DNA of 64,000 bases from Leptospira congkakensis (GCF_004770265.1 NZ_RQGQ01000017.1:1-64000), one strand, 5' to 3'. Counted from the first letter of the stretch, positions 21,001-29,826 are shown. Numbers and translations: made by a program. Notes: generated from the sequence alone by a model not told the origin.

Positions 21001-21636
21001 AATATCTAAGATAGTCATCTTAGAAAAGTCGTTCTGTGTGAATCCGTATAGATCAGAAAACGCCTGGTTAACCGAAAGAAATTTTAAGGTATTCCGGTCA
21101 AAAATGGAAATAGGCATTAAGTTTGATTCATAAATATTTCTATATTTTTCTTCACTTTGTTTTATTTGTATCTGATTTTGCAGAAGCATTTCATTAGTTG
21201 CCTGCATTTTTTCATAAGATGAATCTAATTCATTACGTTGGTTTTTAATATTTTCCTTAGCATTAAAAAGTTTTAATGCCATTTTAATCGAGGCATCTAA
21301 AACTGTAAGACTTGAAGATTTAACAACATAACCATAATTTGTTATGTTTTCCGTTTTTTCGACGATTGCTCTTTCTGTATGGGAAGAAAAGAATAATAGG
21401 GGCAAATTGTATTGCTGTTGGATGAGTTCTGACAATTTAATGCCATCAATGCCAGTACCTAGATCAATATCCATTAAAACCAAATCGATAACTTCGTCTG
21501 ATTTTAAAATTTCGAGAGCAGCTTCACCTGAATTTACGTATACAATCGCATAACCATATTCTTCCAATTGACGGGAAATCAATTTTGCCCAAAGTGGATC
21601 ATCCTCAACATAAAGAATTTTCTTTGAAGGATTCAA
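17998..21636 (-). CDS. Hybrid histidine kinase (REC-PAS5-HisKA-HATPase-REC)
   Basis: 1212 residues without membrane helices, so cytoplasmic. Order: receiver (5-125, phospho-Asp56), coiled coil, five PAS domains (about 160-290, 300-430, 455-580, 590-710, 715-840), HisKA with GGIAHDFNNILA (about 855), HATPase with NLAINARDAM, DNGKGIP and KGTGLGLSL, and a C-terminal receiver (VDLVITDILMPG). The kinase domain is of the type seen in bacterial hybrid kinases with an HDFNN box. Start is TTG with GGAAG upstream. It forms a two-gene unit with the REC-EAL protein, thus several inputs converge on cyclic di-GMP breakdown. Confidence 0.92.
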   Translation of the reverse strand: MNPSKKILYVEDDPLWAKLISRQLEEYGYAIVYVNSGEAALEILKSDEVIDLVLMDIDLGTGIDGIKLSELIQQQYNLPLLFFSSHTERAIVEKTENITNYGYVVKSSSLTVLDASIKMALKLFNAKENIKNQRNELDSSYEKMQATNEMLLQNQIQIKQSEEKYRNIYESNLMPISIFDRNTLKFLSVNQAFSDLYGFTQNDFSKMTILDIIPDDITELNRMKESLIQNYEGMANIGIFSHKKQNGQNIQVEILRSETNFEGKNAILIVAQNITSRMEVDQKLIEAKKRAEISNHLLRSFKVALDEHALVSIADPKGSITYVNEKFCDVSKYLASELIGNDHRIINSGYHDKSFFQNLWFTIKNKKVWRGDIQNKAKDGTFYWVNSTIIPILDLEGNVSQFISIRTEITEQKKYQLELSTQALRLQEEVAKRKEFQNNLQESYARLQESEERFRLLTQNVRDYAIIMLDIEGKVLIWNDGAQNLKGYKAEDVIGKSMSIFYAPEDIALGLPTQLIEKASKGERVENEGTLVRADGLEFYANVILTPVYTNENELIGLAMITRDITKERQSEQALRFINEELESILNTLPDLLFEFDLTGRYINFRTSKDNLLALSPDLFLDKLVSDVLPLPAAKIVLSCLKEANEKGFSTGAEMELVVNGEIKWFELSVAKKKSRNAIDHPLFVMLSRDVTDKKIIQIALIENESKLNSILDNIEDTILSFDKFGLIKYVNSSVKNTFGYEQFELMNHNILLLKGDVEDEEKEFFLYENLKLEISQFTGLSREVKAFNKNGETFPVDLSITRSKYLNEPYFTAVIKDLTSRKSIEAHLRQSQKLESLGQISGGIAHDFNNILAILLGNLELISRKIPDKDHSLKSKIDASLRAVGRGTSITKKLLAFARKQIVSLERVDLNASVLDMKDLIYQVIGKQIELNLELHEQPLYINVDVSELENVILNLAINARDAMSNSGSLTIRTSFTKDIYLFNDEKKNVSEGSEFAELAIIDNGKGIPFHLQEKVFEPFFTTKQKDKGTGLGLSLTYGFVKQSGGFIHLYSEPEKGTCFKLYFPLREKLEKYSDKDEITDVEILPEVASKFNILIVDDEPSILQICSTFISELGFKIKTALNVDLAIQILESRSKVDLVITDILMPGKLNGIDLARLIRERYPEIKILLSSGFPGHLHEGDVLEIQQYSFIEKPFQFDSLKKKIKELLLD

Positions 21637-21817
21637 AAAACTAGCTTCCGTAAACTTTTATTTTTAGAAAAATTAAAAATCTAGGCAACTAATTTCTTGA
21701 TAAAAACTACTTTCACTCCACCAAATTCGTGTAAAATGTGAATCAGATAACATGGGTTTTAGTAAAGAACACTGTTTCTGATAAGACAACTGAAAATTTA
21801 TTATGTCGCAAATCTAA

Positions 21818-22507
21818 TTATTGTTCTACGCAAAGTAAATTATTTAAGGTCCCACCGCTTCCATAAGCGGATGTGATCGCAATCGAACGACTATCATTCC
21901 AACTGGTAACTCCATAGGTTCCGCAGTTTCCAGAAACACTATCCACCCAAGAAGAACAGGTATGTGTTATATCTGTCTGCCAATCCCAGTTTGGATTATT
22001 TTTAATACCTGTCCAGATTCCCGTTGGGGAAGAAATTAAACTCGTTAAGTTACTGGTCAATACACCATTTGTATCCGATATGAAGACAACAGTGCTTGTA
22101 TTTAAAGCCTGCACATAGCTAGTATTTGGTGCCAATACCCAATCGATTTGTTCCGTAACTCCGCCAGATGTGCAGTTCACACTTGTACAAGCTCTTCGAT
22201 TGATATCATCCACGATCAATGCTTTATATGTACCAGTAATCGGTTTGTTCGTATCAGAGGAACATTTGTTATCGGCACCTATGATACCTCCCAGATTGGC
22301 ATCATAGCCCGTTGCTGTAACGTAGATTCGACAAGGCGAGCATGTTGGAATACGTGCCACACTCGAACCTGAAGAATTTGATTTTGGCATAACCAATTGT
22401 AAAATTCCGCACTTACTGGAGACGTCACCCGAATTGCAAAGCGCAGCGGGTTTACAATTAAGGAAACACAAAAGGCTAAGGCAAAAAAATGCTATTTTGA
22501 TTCGCAT
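21818..22507 (-). CDS. DUF1554 lipoprotein
   Basis: 229 residues from the ATG at 22507 (a TTG 15 bases earlier is possible). The signal peptide ends in a lipobox LLCFLNC, so it is a lipoprotein. The domain from about 65 to 229 (RIYVTATGYDANLGGIIGADNKC .. DWVLAPNTSYV .. CSSWVDSVSGNCGTYG .. LLCVEQ) matches the Cys-rich DUF1554 family, expanded in Leptospira and resembling a C-type-lectin-like/collagen-trimerisation fold. Probably surface or periplasmic. Function unknown. No near neighbour on the same strand. Confidence 0.85.
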   Translation of the reverse strand: MRIKIAFFCLSLLCFLNCKPAALCNSGDVSSKCGILQLVMPKSNSSGSSVARIPTCSPCRIYVTATGYDANLGGIIGADNKCSSDTNKPITGTYKALIVDDINRRACTSVNCTSGGVTEQIDWVLAPNTSYVQALNTSTVVFISDTNGVLTSNLTSLISSPTGIWTGIKNNPNWDWQTDITHTCSSWVDSVSGNCGTYGVTSWNDSRSIAITSAYGSGGTLNNLLCVEQ

Positions 22508-22867
22508 AAGTTTAACTATCAAATTTCTATATTAGCATAGTTGTATTTTTTGTCCTCCTAGGACGGGAATCCGGAGTTCCAGAAATTTAGCATTTACTTA
22601 GGTTTTTGGTGCCGTCGCCACCAATATTTGCGGCAAAAAACCTCTATCCGATTCTCTTATCTAAGGAACTAGGATACAGTCAAAGGCATGGGGAAAAACA
22701 AGAAGTTTGGAAAAAATTATCTGATAAAAGTTAGTCGATATCTGACAAAATACTGTTATGCGATCTATCTGGAACCTAAAATCTAAATAAAAAACAATCT
22801 TTCCATTCAAAAACTGCCAAATTTACTTGAATTTTAAAATATAATGAGTCAATTATTGAGCAAAATT
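22508..22867. other. Intergenic region, one tiny reading frame
   Basis: 360 bases between two divergently transcribed lipoprotein genes. A 32-codon frame with ATG at 22688 and stop at 22784-22786 encodes a basic peptide beginning MGKNKKFGKNYLIKVSRYL; no ribosome site is evident and I do not call it a gene. Promoters for both flanking genes must lie here, but none is clear. Confidence 0.4.
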
Positions 22868-23395
22868 ATGAAAAAAAATATCCTCATTGTTCTCTGTTTA
22901 CTTGTTAGTTGCTCTACATTAGAAGAACGAGCAGCAAAAGCAAATATATCTGGCCAAAACGAATTTGTCACATTTAAAATATTAGGTATTGAGCGAACGG
23001 CTGGTTATCGTATTTTTAACAGAGGTTATTTTCCGAGAGATAATTCTATCGATGTTGTAAACGTCGAACTTGAAATCAAAAATACATCTTCTTCGCAATT
23101 AGAAGTATCATTACAACCAGTTATCCCGTTAAAAGGACAAGAAATGCATAGAATCATTCGTGTTAATTGGGGCGGGAATTTCTTTGAAAAATTAAAAACA
23201 AAAACAGATGTAAGGTACGAAACAGAAGCTGTAAATGTCATAAATGAAACTTTAGATCCCGGGTTTTCAATGTTTAGAGTTTTCGCATTCATTTATCCTA
23301 AAGACAAACTACCCAACCAACTGATTTTTCGAGTTAGAAAAAGTAGTGATGCAAACTTTGAAGAAATTCCCGTTACGATTGAAAAACCTAATTAA
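22868..23395 (+). CDS. Lipoprotein of unknown function
   Basis: 175 residues from the internal ATG at 22868, chosen because MKKNILIVLCLLVSC is a complete lipoprotein signal peptide (lipobox LVSC); an upstream ATG would put eight extra residues before it. The mature part (DVVNVELEIKNTSSSQLEVSLQPVIPLKG .. FRVFAFIYPKDKLPNQLIFRV) looks like a beta-sandwich, DUF4352-like in style, but I do not recognise the family firmly. Its last 8 bases overlap the end of the convergent lipoprotein gene. Confidence 0.75.
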   Translation: MKKNILIVLCLLVSCSTLEERAAKANISGQNEFVTFKILGIERTAGYRIFNRGYFPRDNSIDVVNVELEIKNTSSSQLEVSLQPVIPLKGQEMHRIIRVNWGGNFFEKLKTKTDVRYETEAVNVINETLDPGFSMFRVFAFIYPKDKLPNQLIFRVRKSSDANFEEIPVTIEKPN

Positions 23396-24296
23396 TTTTT
23401 AAGTCGATTCCCTTAATGGCAGGACAGATTTGATTTCCCGTATTTTGTAGATTAGGTGCTGAGAACTTATGCAAATCTGGATTCGATTTTGATTGGTATA
23501 ATTGAAAAACTGTTTTACCTTTGGTTTGGTCAAAATCTGTACAAAGAATTGTTAATGCATTTGGTAAAACTTCAAATTCAGTTGTTTCGTTGACTTTTCC
23601 TTCGTAGGTTCTTATATTACGACCCTCTGTTACACTATAACTAAAAAAGGCACTGATTCTGTATTTTCCCGGTGTTAAAAAACCAATTCGATTATCTAAT
23701 CCATTATTTTTTTGATATTGAGAAACTGACAAAATTCCATTCGAGTTATCAATTGAAGAATCTTTTCGATTGGCTAATTCAATATATTCACCTTTTTCAA
23801 ATCGAGCAATTGAGAAAATTTTCGTAGCTCGGTTTGTTGCAAAATATCCATTCGCAAATTTCAAATTTCCTCTCTTTTCTTCATAAGAAACATAGGACTT
23901 ACTCATGTCATTTTCAGTAAAATTGGAATCTTTTTGCATTACGAAATAGTTTTTTTCTGCACTATAATGATAAAATGCATCGTTGTAGTAATCAACAAGA
24001 ACTCCCACTGGATAGAATATCAAGAAGAGTCCGTTTAAATGCACAATGGGATTAAACTGATATCGTAACTCTACCTCTTCTGGTTTAAAGCCTGTTTTTA
24101 CAGCACGAATTTTTATGGTTTTATCAGGAACTTTCGGAATTGGAATTTCTAAAATGGTCTCACTTACTTTTTCACCATCAACATAGAAACTTGTATCCAC
24201 TTCATTGGTGGAAAAGCTATAATCCTTCGGCATATAATCCTTTGCCAATGTAGCACAATTTAGCACGAGAAAAACCAATAGGATATTTTTTTTCAT
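23388..24296 (-). CDS. Lipoprotein with PEGA-like domain
   Basis: 302 residues. Signal peptide MKKNILLVFLVLNC with lipobox VLNC. Residues 28-75 (DTSFYVDGEKVSETILEIPIPKVPDKTIKIRAVKTGFK) resemble a PEGA beta-sandwich, then a hydrophobic turn (LFLIFYPVGVLVDYYNDAFYHYS) similar to the membrane-proximal part of bacterial lipoproteins of this kind, followed by an unassigned C-terminal domain (180-300). Its start is close in sequence to the neighbour at 22868 (both MKKNIL), but the mature proteins differ. Tail-to-tail overlap of 8 bases with that gene. Confidence 0.78.
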   Translation of the reverse strand: MKKNILLVFLVLNCATLAKDYMPKDYSFSTNEVDTSFYVDGEKVSETILEIPIPKVPDKTIKIRAVKTGFKPEEVELRYQFNPIVHLNGLFLIFYPVGVLVDYYNDAFYHYSAEKNYFVMQKDSNFTENDMSKSYVSYEEKRGNLKFANGYFATNRATKIFSIARFEKGEYIELANRKDSSIDNSNGILSVSQYQKNNGLDNRIGFLTPGKYRISAFFSYSVTEGRNIRTYEGKVNETTEFEVLPNALTILCTDFDQTKGKTVFQLYQSKSNPDLHKFSAPNLQNTGNQICPAIKGIDLKIN

Positions 24297-24336
24297 AATT
24301 TGCTAAAAATAGAATCTAACAACGGAAAGGCAATAA

Positions 24337-24555
24337 AATAATAGATACTTTTTTGACAACTTACATAGGTTAAATCGAAAAATACAACTTGTACTACCTT
24401 ATTTGGTCGAACCAAAAGTTGTCTCTGCCGCTTGGATCTTTCCGCAAAAAGATTATTTTTATTTGATTCGATCGGGAATTCCGTATCAAGATTTTGAATC
24501 CACATTAGAAGAAGTAAAATCAATCGTTAAAACTGTTAAAATTAATGGAAAATAA
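24337..24555 (+). pseudogene. C-terminal fragment of a lost gene
   Basis: An open frame of 72 codons with no start codon: it begins after a stop codon at 24334-24336 and ends with TAA at 24553. The sequence is convincingly protein-like (LPYLVEPKVVSAAWIFP, then QKDYFYLIRSGIPYQDF and a helix ESTLEEVKSIVKTVKI). It looks like the tail of a deleted gene. Family not recognised. It occupies most of the gap between the PEGA lipoprotein and the DUF3995 gene. Confidence 0.5.
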
Positions 24556-24594
24556 AATTCAAAAATGATTTTCTTTTCAGCATACCTCACTTGA

Positions 24595-25029
24595 ATGATT
24601 CCCATGACATTAATTGCGATTGCCTCGACCATTATCCTCCTATCTCTTGCAGTGATTCATATCTACTGGGGTTTTGGAGGACTTTGGCCAGGGAAAACCA
24701 AACAAGAATTAATTGATTTGGTTTTTGGCCAAGGGAACCAGTTCCCCTCTCGATTTATGTGTTTGTTTGTGGCTATTTTTTTGGCTCTGTTTTCCTTCTT
24801 ACCGATTGTATGGTGCTTGCGAGACAATCTTGGATTCAACGATGATCTGATCTTTGGATTAAAACTGATCATGGGAATTGTCTCAGTAATTTTTTTCTTA
24901 CGAGGTAGTTTCGGCTATGCTCCGTTTGTCACCAAACACTGGAAACCAATTTTTGTGTATTATACAATGCGAGTTTATAATCCACTTTGTCTTTTCATTG
25001 GTTTGGTTTTTTTGGCACTAATTCTATAA
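24595..25029 (+). CDS. DUF3995 membrane protein
   Basis: 144 residues with four membrane helices (about 5-27, 52-74, 88-105, 122-143). The first helix carries the DUF3995 pattern [15 protein letters not shown] followed by the conserved loop [21 protein letters not shown]. These are small inner-membrane proteins of unknown function. The gene is followed 74 bases later by a dihydrofolate-reductase-like gene on the same strand. Confidence 0.85.
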   Translation: MIPMTLIAIASTIILLSLAVIHIYWGFGGLWPGKTKQELIDLVFGQGNQFPSRFMCLFVAIFLALFSFLPIVWCLRDNLGFNDDLIFGLKLIMGIVSVIFFLRGSFGYAPFVTKHWKPIFVYYTMRVYNPLCLFIGLVFLALIL

Positions 25030-25103
25030 AAATTTCTCAAAGTGTCAAAGTAACCGATCAAAATATACTTTCCTATCCCAATTTACCTCGTATAAAAAGA
25101 CCT

Positions 25104-25661
25104 ATGAGAAAGGTTATTTTTGCAATCAATACATCAACAGATGGATTTTATGGCCATGAGGGTATGGTTGCTGACGAAGATATACACCAATACTTTGCCG
25201 ACATTTTAAAGAATGCAGATCAAATTCTTTATGGGCGAACCACCTACCAACTGATGGTGCCTTTTTGGCCGGATGTAGCAAAAGACCAATCCATGTCTGA
25301 GGTCACCAATGAGTTTGCGGAAGTATTTACTTCTCTTGAAAAGATCCTTTTCTCCCGAACCATCAAACAAGTAGAAGATCCAAATACAAGGTTGGCAAAA
25401 AAATCTTTGGCGGACGAAGTGAACGATTTAAAACAAAAACAAGGCAAGGACATTTGTATTGGAAGTTTGAGTCTTGCATCGCAACTCTCGGAAGCGTATT
25501 TGATTGATGAGTATCGATTTGTGGTTCATCCGGTGATTGCCGGAAATGGCCCTAGGTTGTTTGATACAGTCAAATTACCAAAAACCTTTCGGTTGGATTT
25601 TTTAGAATCAAAAACGTTTCCTTCTGGTTCGATCGCTCTTCATTATAAAACACAAAGGTAA
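25104..25661 (+). CDS. Dihydrofolate reductase/RibD-C family protein
   Basis: 185 residues from the ATG at 25104; the longer upstream frame overlaps the DUF3995 gene and lacks family sequence. [20 protein letters not shown] matches the start of the RibD C-terminal/DHFR-like fold, and [14 protein letters not shown] and [15 protein letters not shown] are the nucleotide-binding segments; [15 protein letters not shown] is the usual C-terminal block. Members reduce unknown substrates with NAD(P)H. Cytoplasmic; substrate unknown. Confidence 0.87.
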   Translation: MRKVIFAINTSTDGFYGHEGMVADEDIHQYFADILKNADQILYGRTTYQLMVPFWPDVAKDQSMSEVTNEFAEVFTSLEKILFSRTIKQVEDPNTRLAKKSLADEVNDLKQKQGKDICIGSLSLASQLSEAYLIDEYRFVVHPVIAGNGPRLFDTVKLPKTFRLDFLESKTFPSGSIALHYKTQR

Positions 25662-25701
25662 AGAAAAACTTAATCAAATATGATTTGAATCAGCTAATAA
25701 A

Positions 25702-26973
25702 TTAAAATTTGTTCAAATAGGAAGATTCTAAAAGAGATGGGCAAAAGGATCCAATAGATTTCGGATCTATCACCAATACTGAGTTAGTTGTGGTAGAGAA
25801 AGGAATGCCATAAATTTTTCCATTTGGAGCAACGGTTCCTCCGTTCCATTTATTTACCCCGACTAACCCTGTCATTGAAGTGATATCTGCTGTATTCGTG
25901 GCTGGGTCGATGATTAGGACAACGTCACTGGATGCTGGTATCCCATAAATTTTACCATTAGGAGCCAATACTCCGCCAACCCATTTTGTAGTACCAGAAG
26001 GTACAGAAATAGACGTTGCGTTTGCTGTATTAGTCTCTGGATCAATGATCAGAACAGTATTCGAATCATTTGGAATTCCGTAGATTTTTCCATTAGGAGC
26101 TAAAACACCAGATGACCATCGATAGGCACCCGTAAGACCAGTGATGGAAGTCGTATTGGCGGTATTTTTCTCTGGGTCAATGATGAGAACACTATCCATA
26201 GCATTATAAGGAATTCCGTAGATTTTGCCATTGGGGGCTAAGACTCCAGAAGACCATTTAGCACCTCCGACGCCTAACCCAGTAATCGTTGTTGTATTGG
26301 CTGTATTTGTTTCAGGATCAATAATAAGAACACTATCACTTTCTAAAGGAATTCCGTAAATTTTGCCATTGGGGGCTAATACTCCACCGTTCCATTTACT
26401 ACCAGTGCCAAGCCCAGTAATGGAAGTTGTATTGGCAGTATTTGTCTTAGGATCAATAATTAAGACGTTTGTACTTGCAAAAGGGATTCCATAAATTTTG
26501 CCATTGGGAGCAAGAACTCCGCCATTCCATTTATTGGATCCAGTGAGACCAACAATCGAACTGTTGTCCGCTGTATTAGTTACTGGATCTATGATTAGAA
26601 CTGTCGTGGCTTGGTAAGGAATGGAATAAATTTTTCCATTTGGTGCAAGAACAGATCCCGACCATCTAAAGGAAGCTGCGGGAACAGCTACTGAAGTAAT
26701 GTCATAAGTTGGATTATCTGACGAACCTTTTTGAGATTGAATGTTGATTTCTTTTATAAACTCTTGCGAGTATTCAGATTGAATTAAGGACGTTATATCT
26801 AGATCACAAATATTTGGAGAAATCTTAATTCCACAATGGGAAGATTTATCTCCTCTCATTCGTTTTACTATTAAAGTTTCCAGAAACATATTAGAACTGG
26901 AATCGCATGAATTTTCCATTGCCGAAGGATTACATGCAAAAAGAACTAGGAAAATTCCGAATATTAATTTCAT
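25702..26973 (-). CDS. Lipoprotein with seven-blade beta-propeller repeats
   Basis: 423 residues. Signal peptide and lipobox LFAC (Cys14), a 90-residue N-terminal part with extra Cys, then seven tandem repeats of about 45 residues from residue 103 to about 412. Each repeat has W-x-x-G-VLAPNGKIYGIP .. VLIIDP-TNTA-TTSITGL. Seven such units fit a closed beta-propeller with seven blades. The APNGKIYGIP motif is very strongly conserved between repeats, as expected from recent duplication or gene conversion. Probably exposed on the surface or in the periplasm, ligand unknown. Confidence 0.85.
   Translation of the reverse strand: MKLIFGIFLVLFACNPSAMENSCDSSSNMFLETLIVKRMRGDKSSHCGIKISPNICDLDITSLIQSEYSQEFIKEINIQSQKGSSDNPTYDITSVAVPAASFRWSGSVLAPNGKIYSIPYQATTVLIIDPVTNTADNSSIVGLTGSNKWNGGVLAPNGKIYGIPFASTNVLIIDPKTNTANTTSITGLGTGSKWNGGVLAPNGKIYGIPLESDSVLIIDPETNTANTTTITGLGVGGAKWSSGVLAPNGKIYGIPYNAMDSVLIIDPEKNTANTTSITGLTGAYRWSSGVLAPNGKIYGIPNDSNTVLIIDPETNTANATSISVPSGTTKWVGGVLAPNGKIYGIPASSDVVLIIDPATNTADITSMTGLVGVNKWNGGTVAPNGKIYGIPFSTTTNSVLVIDPKSIGSFCPSLLESSYLNKF
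25740..26667 (-). repeat. Seven tandem in-gene repeats of about 135 bp
   Basis: The DNA of the propeller gene repeats with a period of roughly 132-141 bases; the segment encoding APNGKIYGIP recurs seven times, with mostly synonymous differences. In-frame gain or loss of units by recombination is possible. Confidence 0.8.
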
Positions 26974-27158
26974 TGTTTCTACTTTGAAGCATTAACCAAA
27001 CGAGTGCTACTTTTTTTTAACATTCATGAAATATTTATTGATTCAAACAATGAATTTACAAAATATTTTCTAATAAAAAAAGGAAAAAATATTTAATTAA
27101 TATTTACTATCAATTAAAATTGATTAAAATCACCTCTAAATCAATTATAATCACAACC

Positions 27159-27530
27159 ATGGAACCAAGCGCAAAACACCACGAAAGAATGGCAGAAATG
27201 ACCTTTGCTTCTGTCTACCCTCTTTACCTTACCAAGATTGAAAAAAAAGGGAGAACCAAAAAGGAATTAGACCAAGTGATTGAATGGTTAACTTCTTTTG
27301 ATACAAAAAAGATAAACGAACTCATCAAAGAAAATGTGACCTTTGAAAGTTTCTTCGCCAAAGCTAAATTACATAAAAACGCAGAACAAATCAAAGGAAT
27401 GATTTGTGGTTACCGCATCGAAGAAATTGAAAATCCCCTAACACGAAACGTGCGATATCTAGACAAACTTGTGGATGAACTAGCTAAGGGAAAAACGATG
27501 GAAAAAATTTTACGAAATGGATCAAAGTAA
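27159..27530 (+). CDS. DUF2200 family protein
   Basis: 123 residues from the ATG at 27159, where the family homology begins (HHERMAEMTFASVYPLYL); the longer upstream frame adds 13 unrelated residues. The conserved DUF2200 core reads FASVYPLYLTKIEKKGRTKKELDQVIEWLT. Small cytoplasmic protein, function unknown. Its 3' end overlaps the convergent DJ-1/PfpI gene by 9 bases. Confidence 0.87.
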   Translation: MEPSAKHHERMAEMTFASVYPLYLTKIEKKGRTKKELDQVIEWLTSFDTKKINELIKENVTFESFFAKAKLHKNAEQIKGMICGYRIEEIENPLTRNVRYLDKLVDELAKGKTMEKILRNGSK

Positions 27531-28262
27531 AGTTCTGAATGTATTCGTAAATTGATACGCGTCCCCAGGCCATCTAGCAGAAACATAATTTCCATCTACA
27601 ACGGTAAAACCAACATCTGGATTCTCTAAACTATCTCGTACAGATAGACTCCCTCCCGTTTTAAACTGCTCTTTTGATTTTAAAAAACTTGTGACTTCTG
27701 CCTGGACTGTGAGCGGATAGGTTTTGTAATAATTTCCTAACCAAAGTCTTGTTGTATAGTAAGCGAGGAGTTCCTGTTTTTGCAAAAGGGCAGTTGTGTT
27801 TTTTTCATATAACACAGACTTGTTGGTCTTTGGGTTTATACTTCTTGCCGCAAGTAGAACTCCGTGACAGATCGCCGCAACCGGTTTATTGGATTGAAAA
27901 AAATCCACGACTACGTTTTGTAAAACTTTGGATTCTAGGTATTCCTTCATACCTTGCGCATGCCCCCCTGGCAAAAGAATGGCTTGGAAATCTTTTTCTT
28001 TGATTTCAGAATAGGAAATAGGGTTCTGAAATTCTTTAGAATTTTCCATTTCCGCATAAGCAACTCTTGCATCTTTACGTGCCATAAACGCAGATTTCAA
28101 AATTCCCAGTCCTTTTCCAGTTAACATCCGTTCATCTGCTTTTGCTTTTTTTCCATTAGGTGTGGCAAACTGGAATTTGAAATTTGATTCTGATAATAAT
28201 TTCCAAGGAAGGGAGGCTTCACTTGGATCAAAATCAGAACTCGGGACTGGAATTAAAATCAT
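27522..28262 (-). CDS. DJ-1/PfpI family protein
   Basis: 246 residues with the DJ-1/PfpI (class I glutamine amidotransferase-like) fold. The nucleophile elbow is AAICHGVLLAARS, with Cys in the tight turn, and ILLPGGHAQGM is the loop facing it. Members include chaperones, glyoxalases and deglycases; the sequence does not decide which. The N-terminus MILIPVPSSDFDPSEASLPWKLL is the first strand of the fold and fixes the start. Cytoplasmic. Tail overlaps the DUF2200 gene. Confidence 0.85.
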   Translation of the reverse strand: MILIPVPSSDFDPSEASLPWKLLSESNFKFQFATPNGKKAKADERMLTGKGLGILKSAFMARKDARVAYAEMENSKEFQNPISYSEIKEKDFQAILLPGGHAQGMKEYLESKVLQNVVVDFFQSNKPVAAICHGVLLAARSINPKTNKSVLYEKNTTALLQKQELLAYYTTRLWLGNYYKTYPLTVQAEVTSFLKSKEQFKTGGSLSVRDSLENPDVGFTVVDGNYVSARWPGDAYQFTNTFRTLL

Positions 28263-28315
28263 ATCGTTTCCTTAAGGGAGAATTCCAATCTCAAGTGAAA
28301 ACTTGATTTTGGCGA

Positions 28316-29728
28316 TTATAAAAAAGTTAAATTCCACTGACCACCGCCTGCATTGACAGTTCCCATCGAAGTGAGCTCACCGGTAGTTTGGTTGATGCTA
28401 AATTGAAGTAAATCCCCACTATTATCGGCAACATAGGCAAAACGTCCCGTAGGATCAATTATCATATATCGCAAACTAGTAAAAGAAAATCCTGATAGAC
28501 TAGATATAAAGGAAGTTTTTCCAGTAATGGGATCAATCCCGTAACAAGAAATAGTTTCATTATTTAAATGCATTAAATAATAAAAGCGACCATTAGGATG
28601 AATGGCGGCTCCATTGGACAACATCGTTTGTGGAACAGAGTCTACGATAGTCATGAAACCAGTATTATCATCGAAACTTAAAACTGTTACAGCGGGGAAA
28701 GAACCTACATATAAAAAAGATCCATTCGGATGAGTAGCAATATAACCGGTTCCGCCATTGGTAAAACTTGGGCTTGTTGCGGCCAAGGAAAGACTTCCAT
28801 CAATCGGATTCACTTGGTAGGCGACAATGGCATTATAACTACCGTTCATCAATAAGATAAATTTACCAGATCGCGAAATTTGGATTTGAGCTTGGCCGAT
28901 AGTAGAAGTATAAGAATTTATAAAACTCAGAGTACCGTTCGAGTTAATAGAATAGGCTTCAATGTTTTGTGTTCCTTCTGCTATTAAATACAAATACTTT
29001 CCATCAGGTGTAATGACTAAATTTCTTGGGTTTGTCCCAGCTGTCACAGAAAAAGGGGTATTGGATGTCAGTGCGCCAGTCGTTTGGTTGATTAAAAATT
29101 GGGAGATAGTTCCACTATTAAAATTTCCTGTGAATAAAAACTTACCAAAAGGATCGACTCCAATACCAGTTGGCCCAGTACTGGCACCGGTACTGTATGT
29201 TGCAAAGGATGTCAATGCGCCAGTGGTATGATTCATCGTTAGAAAACCAACAGTATTCATATTATCCAAACTGGCATATACATATCCCGAATAAACTGTG
29301 ATCGCACTTGTGGCTCTGGCCCTTCCATCGCCTGATGTGGCAGTGATGAGTATTTTTCCATTTCCAATGCTTTGTACAAGTCCTGTAGCCGATACAGTCG
29401 CAACAGAATCATTGCTACTGGACCATTGAAAGGTTGTTTCCGTTTTGTTTCCGTACAAATAGTACTGAGCTTCCAATTGCAAACTATCTCCTTTATGAAT
29501 CCCGGCCCAAGTATGGTTTAACTCCACAACAGAGTTAGAACTTGCAAGTAAGGCCCAAAGAGCAAACAAAGATTTTGAGGAAGGGTCCTTTTCTGGAAAG
29601 AGTATACTTTGTACAATGGGATTAAGAAGGCAGGCATTGAAAGAAAAAAGGCAAACCACCAAAGGCAATAATTTCGTAAACCTTAGATACTTGAATCGAT
29701 TAGATTTGTTTGAAATTACAGTCTTCAT
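28316..29728 (-). CDS. Lipoprotein with Ig-like (Big_2) and lactonase-type propeller
   Basis: 470 residues. The signal peptide ends LFSFNAC, a likely lipobox. Residues about 70-150 form a bacterial Ig-like Big_2 domain (SSNDSVATVSATGLVQSIGNG). From about 150 to 470 there are repeated units of the type TTGALTSFATYSTG .. GPTGIGVDPFGKFLFTGN, the pattern of 6-phosphogluconolactonase/YVTN beta-propellers. Probably a surface or periplasmic binding protein rather than an enzyme. Typical for Leptospira lipoproteins. Alone on its strand, followed by the DJ-1 gene after 53 bases. Confidence 0.85.
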   Translation of the reverse strand: MKTVISNKSNRFKYLRFTKLLPLVVCLFSFNACLLNPIVQSILFPEKDPSSKSLFALWALLASSNSVVELNHTWAGIHKGDSLQLEAQYYLYGNKTETTFQWSSSNDSVATVSATGLVQSIGNGKILITATSGDGRARATSAITVYSGYVYASLDNMNTVGFLTMNHTTGALTSFATYSTGASTGPTGIGVDPFGKFLFTGNFNSGTISQFLINQTTGALTSNTPFSVTAGTNPRNLVITPDGKYLYLIAEGTQNIEAYSINSNGTLSFINSYTSTIGQAQIQISRSGKFILLMNGSYNAIVAYQVNPIDGSLSLAATSPSFTNGGTGYIATHPNGSFLYVGSFPAVTVLSFDDNTGFMTIVDSVPQTMLSNGAAIHPNGRFYYLMHLNNETISCYGIDPITGKTSFISSLSGFSFTSLRYMIIDPTGRFAYVADNSGDLLQFSINQTTGELTSMGTVNAGGGQWNLTFL

Positions 29729-29826
29729 CAGAACGAACCAACAAACATAAATAAAGCGGATACAAGAAAAGTCATTCGAAAATTAAAAAGTTAGAATCGA
29801 TTGAATCAATTTTAGATGGAATTTTT

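Noticed and set aside
22688..22786. 32-codon ORF in the 22.5-22.9 kb gap
   Set aside because: No ribosome site, no recognisable family and AT-rich codons; length within chance.
24987..25103. N-terminal extension of the DHFR-like protein
   Set aside because: It overlaps the end of the DUF3995 gene and lacks family sequence; the ATG at 25104 begins the fold exactly.
25740..26667. Regular repeats that could be taken for a CRISPR-like array
   Set aside because: Period is about 135 bases with open reading through all units and protein-level conservation; no short repeats with unique spacers and no cas genes.
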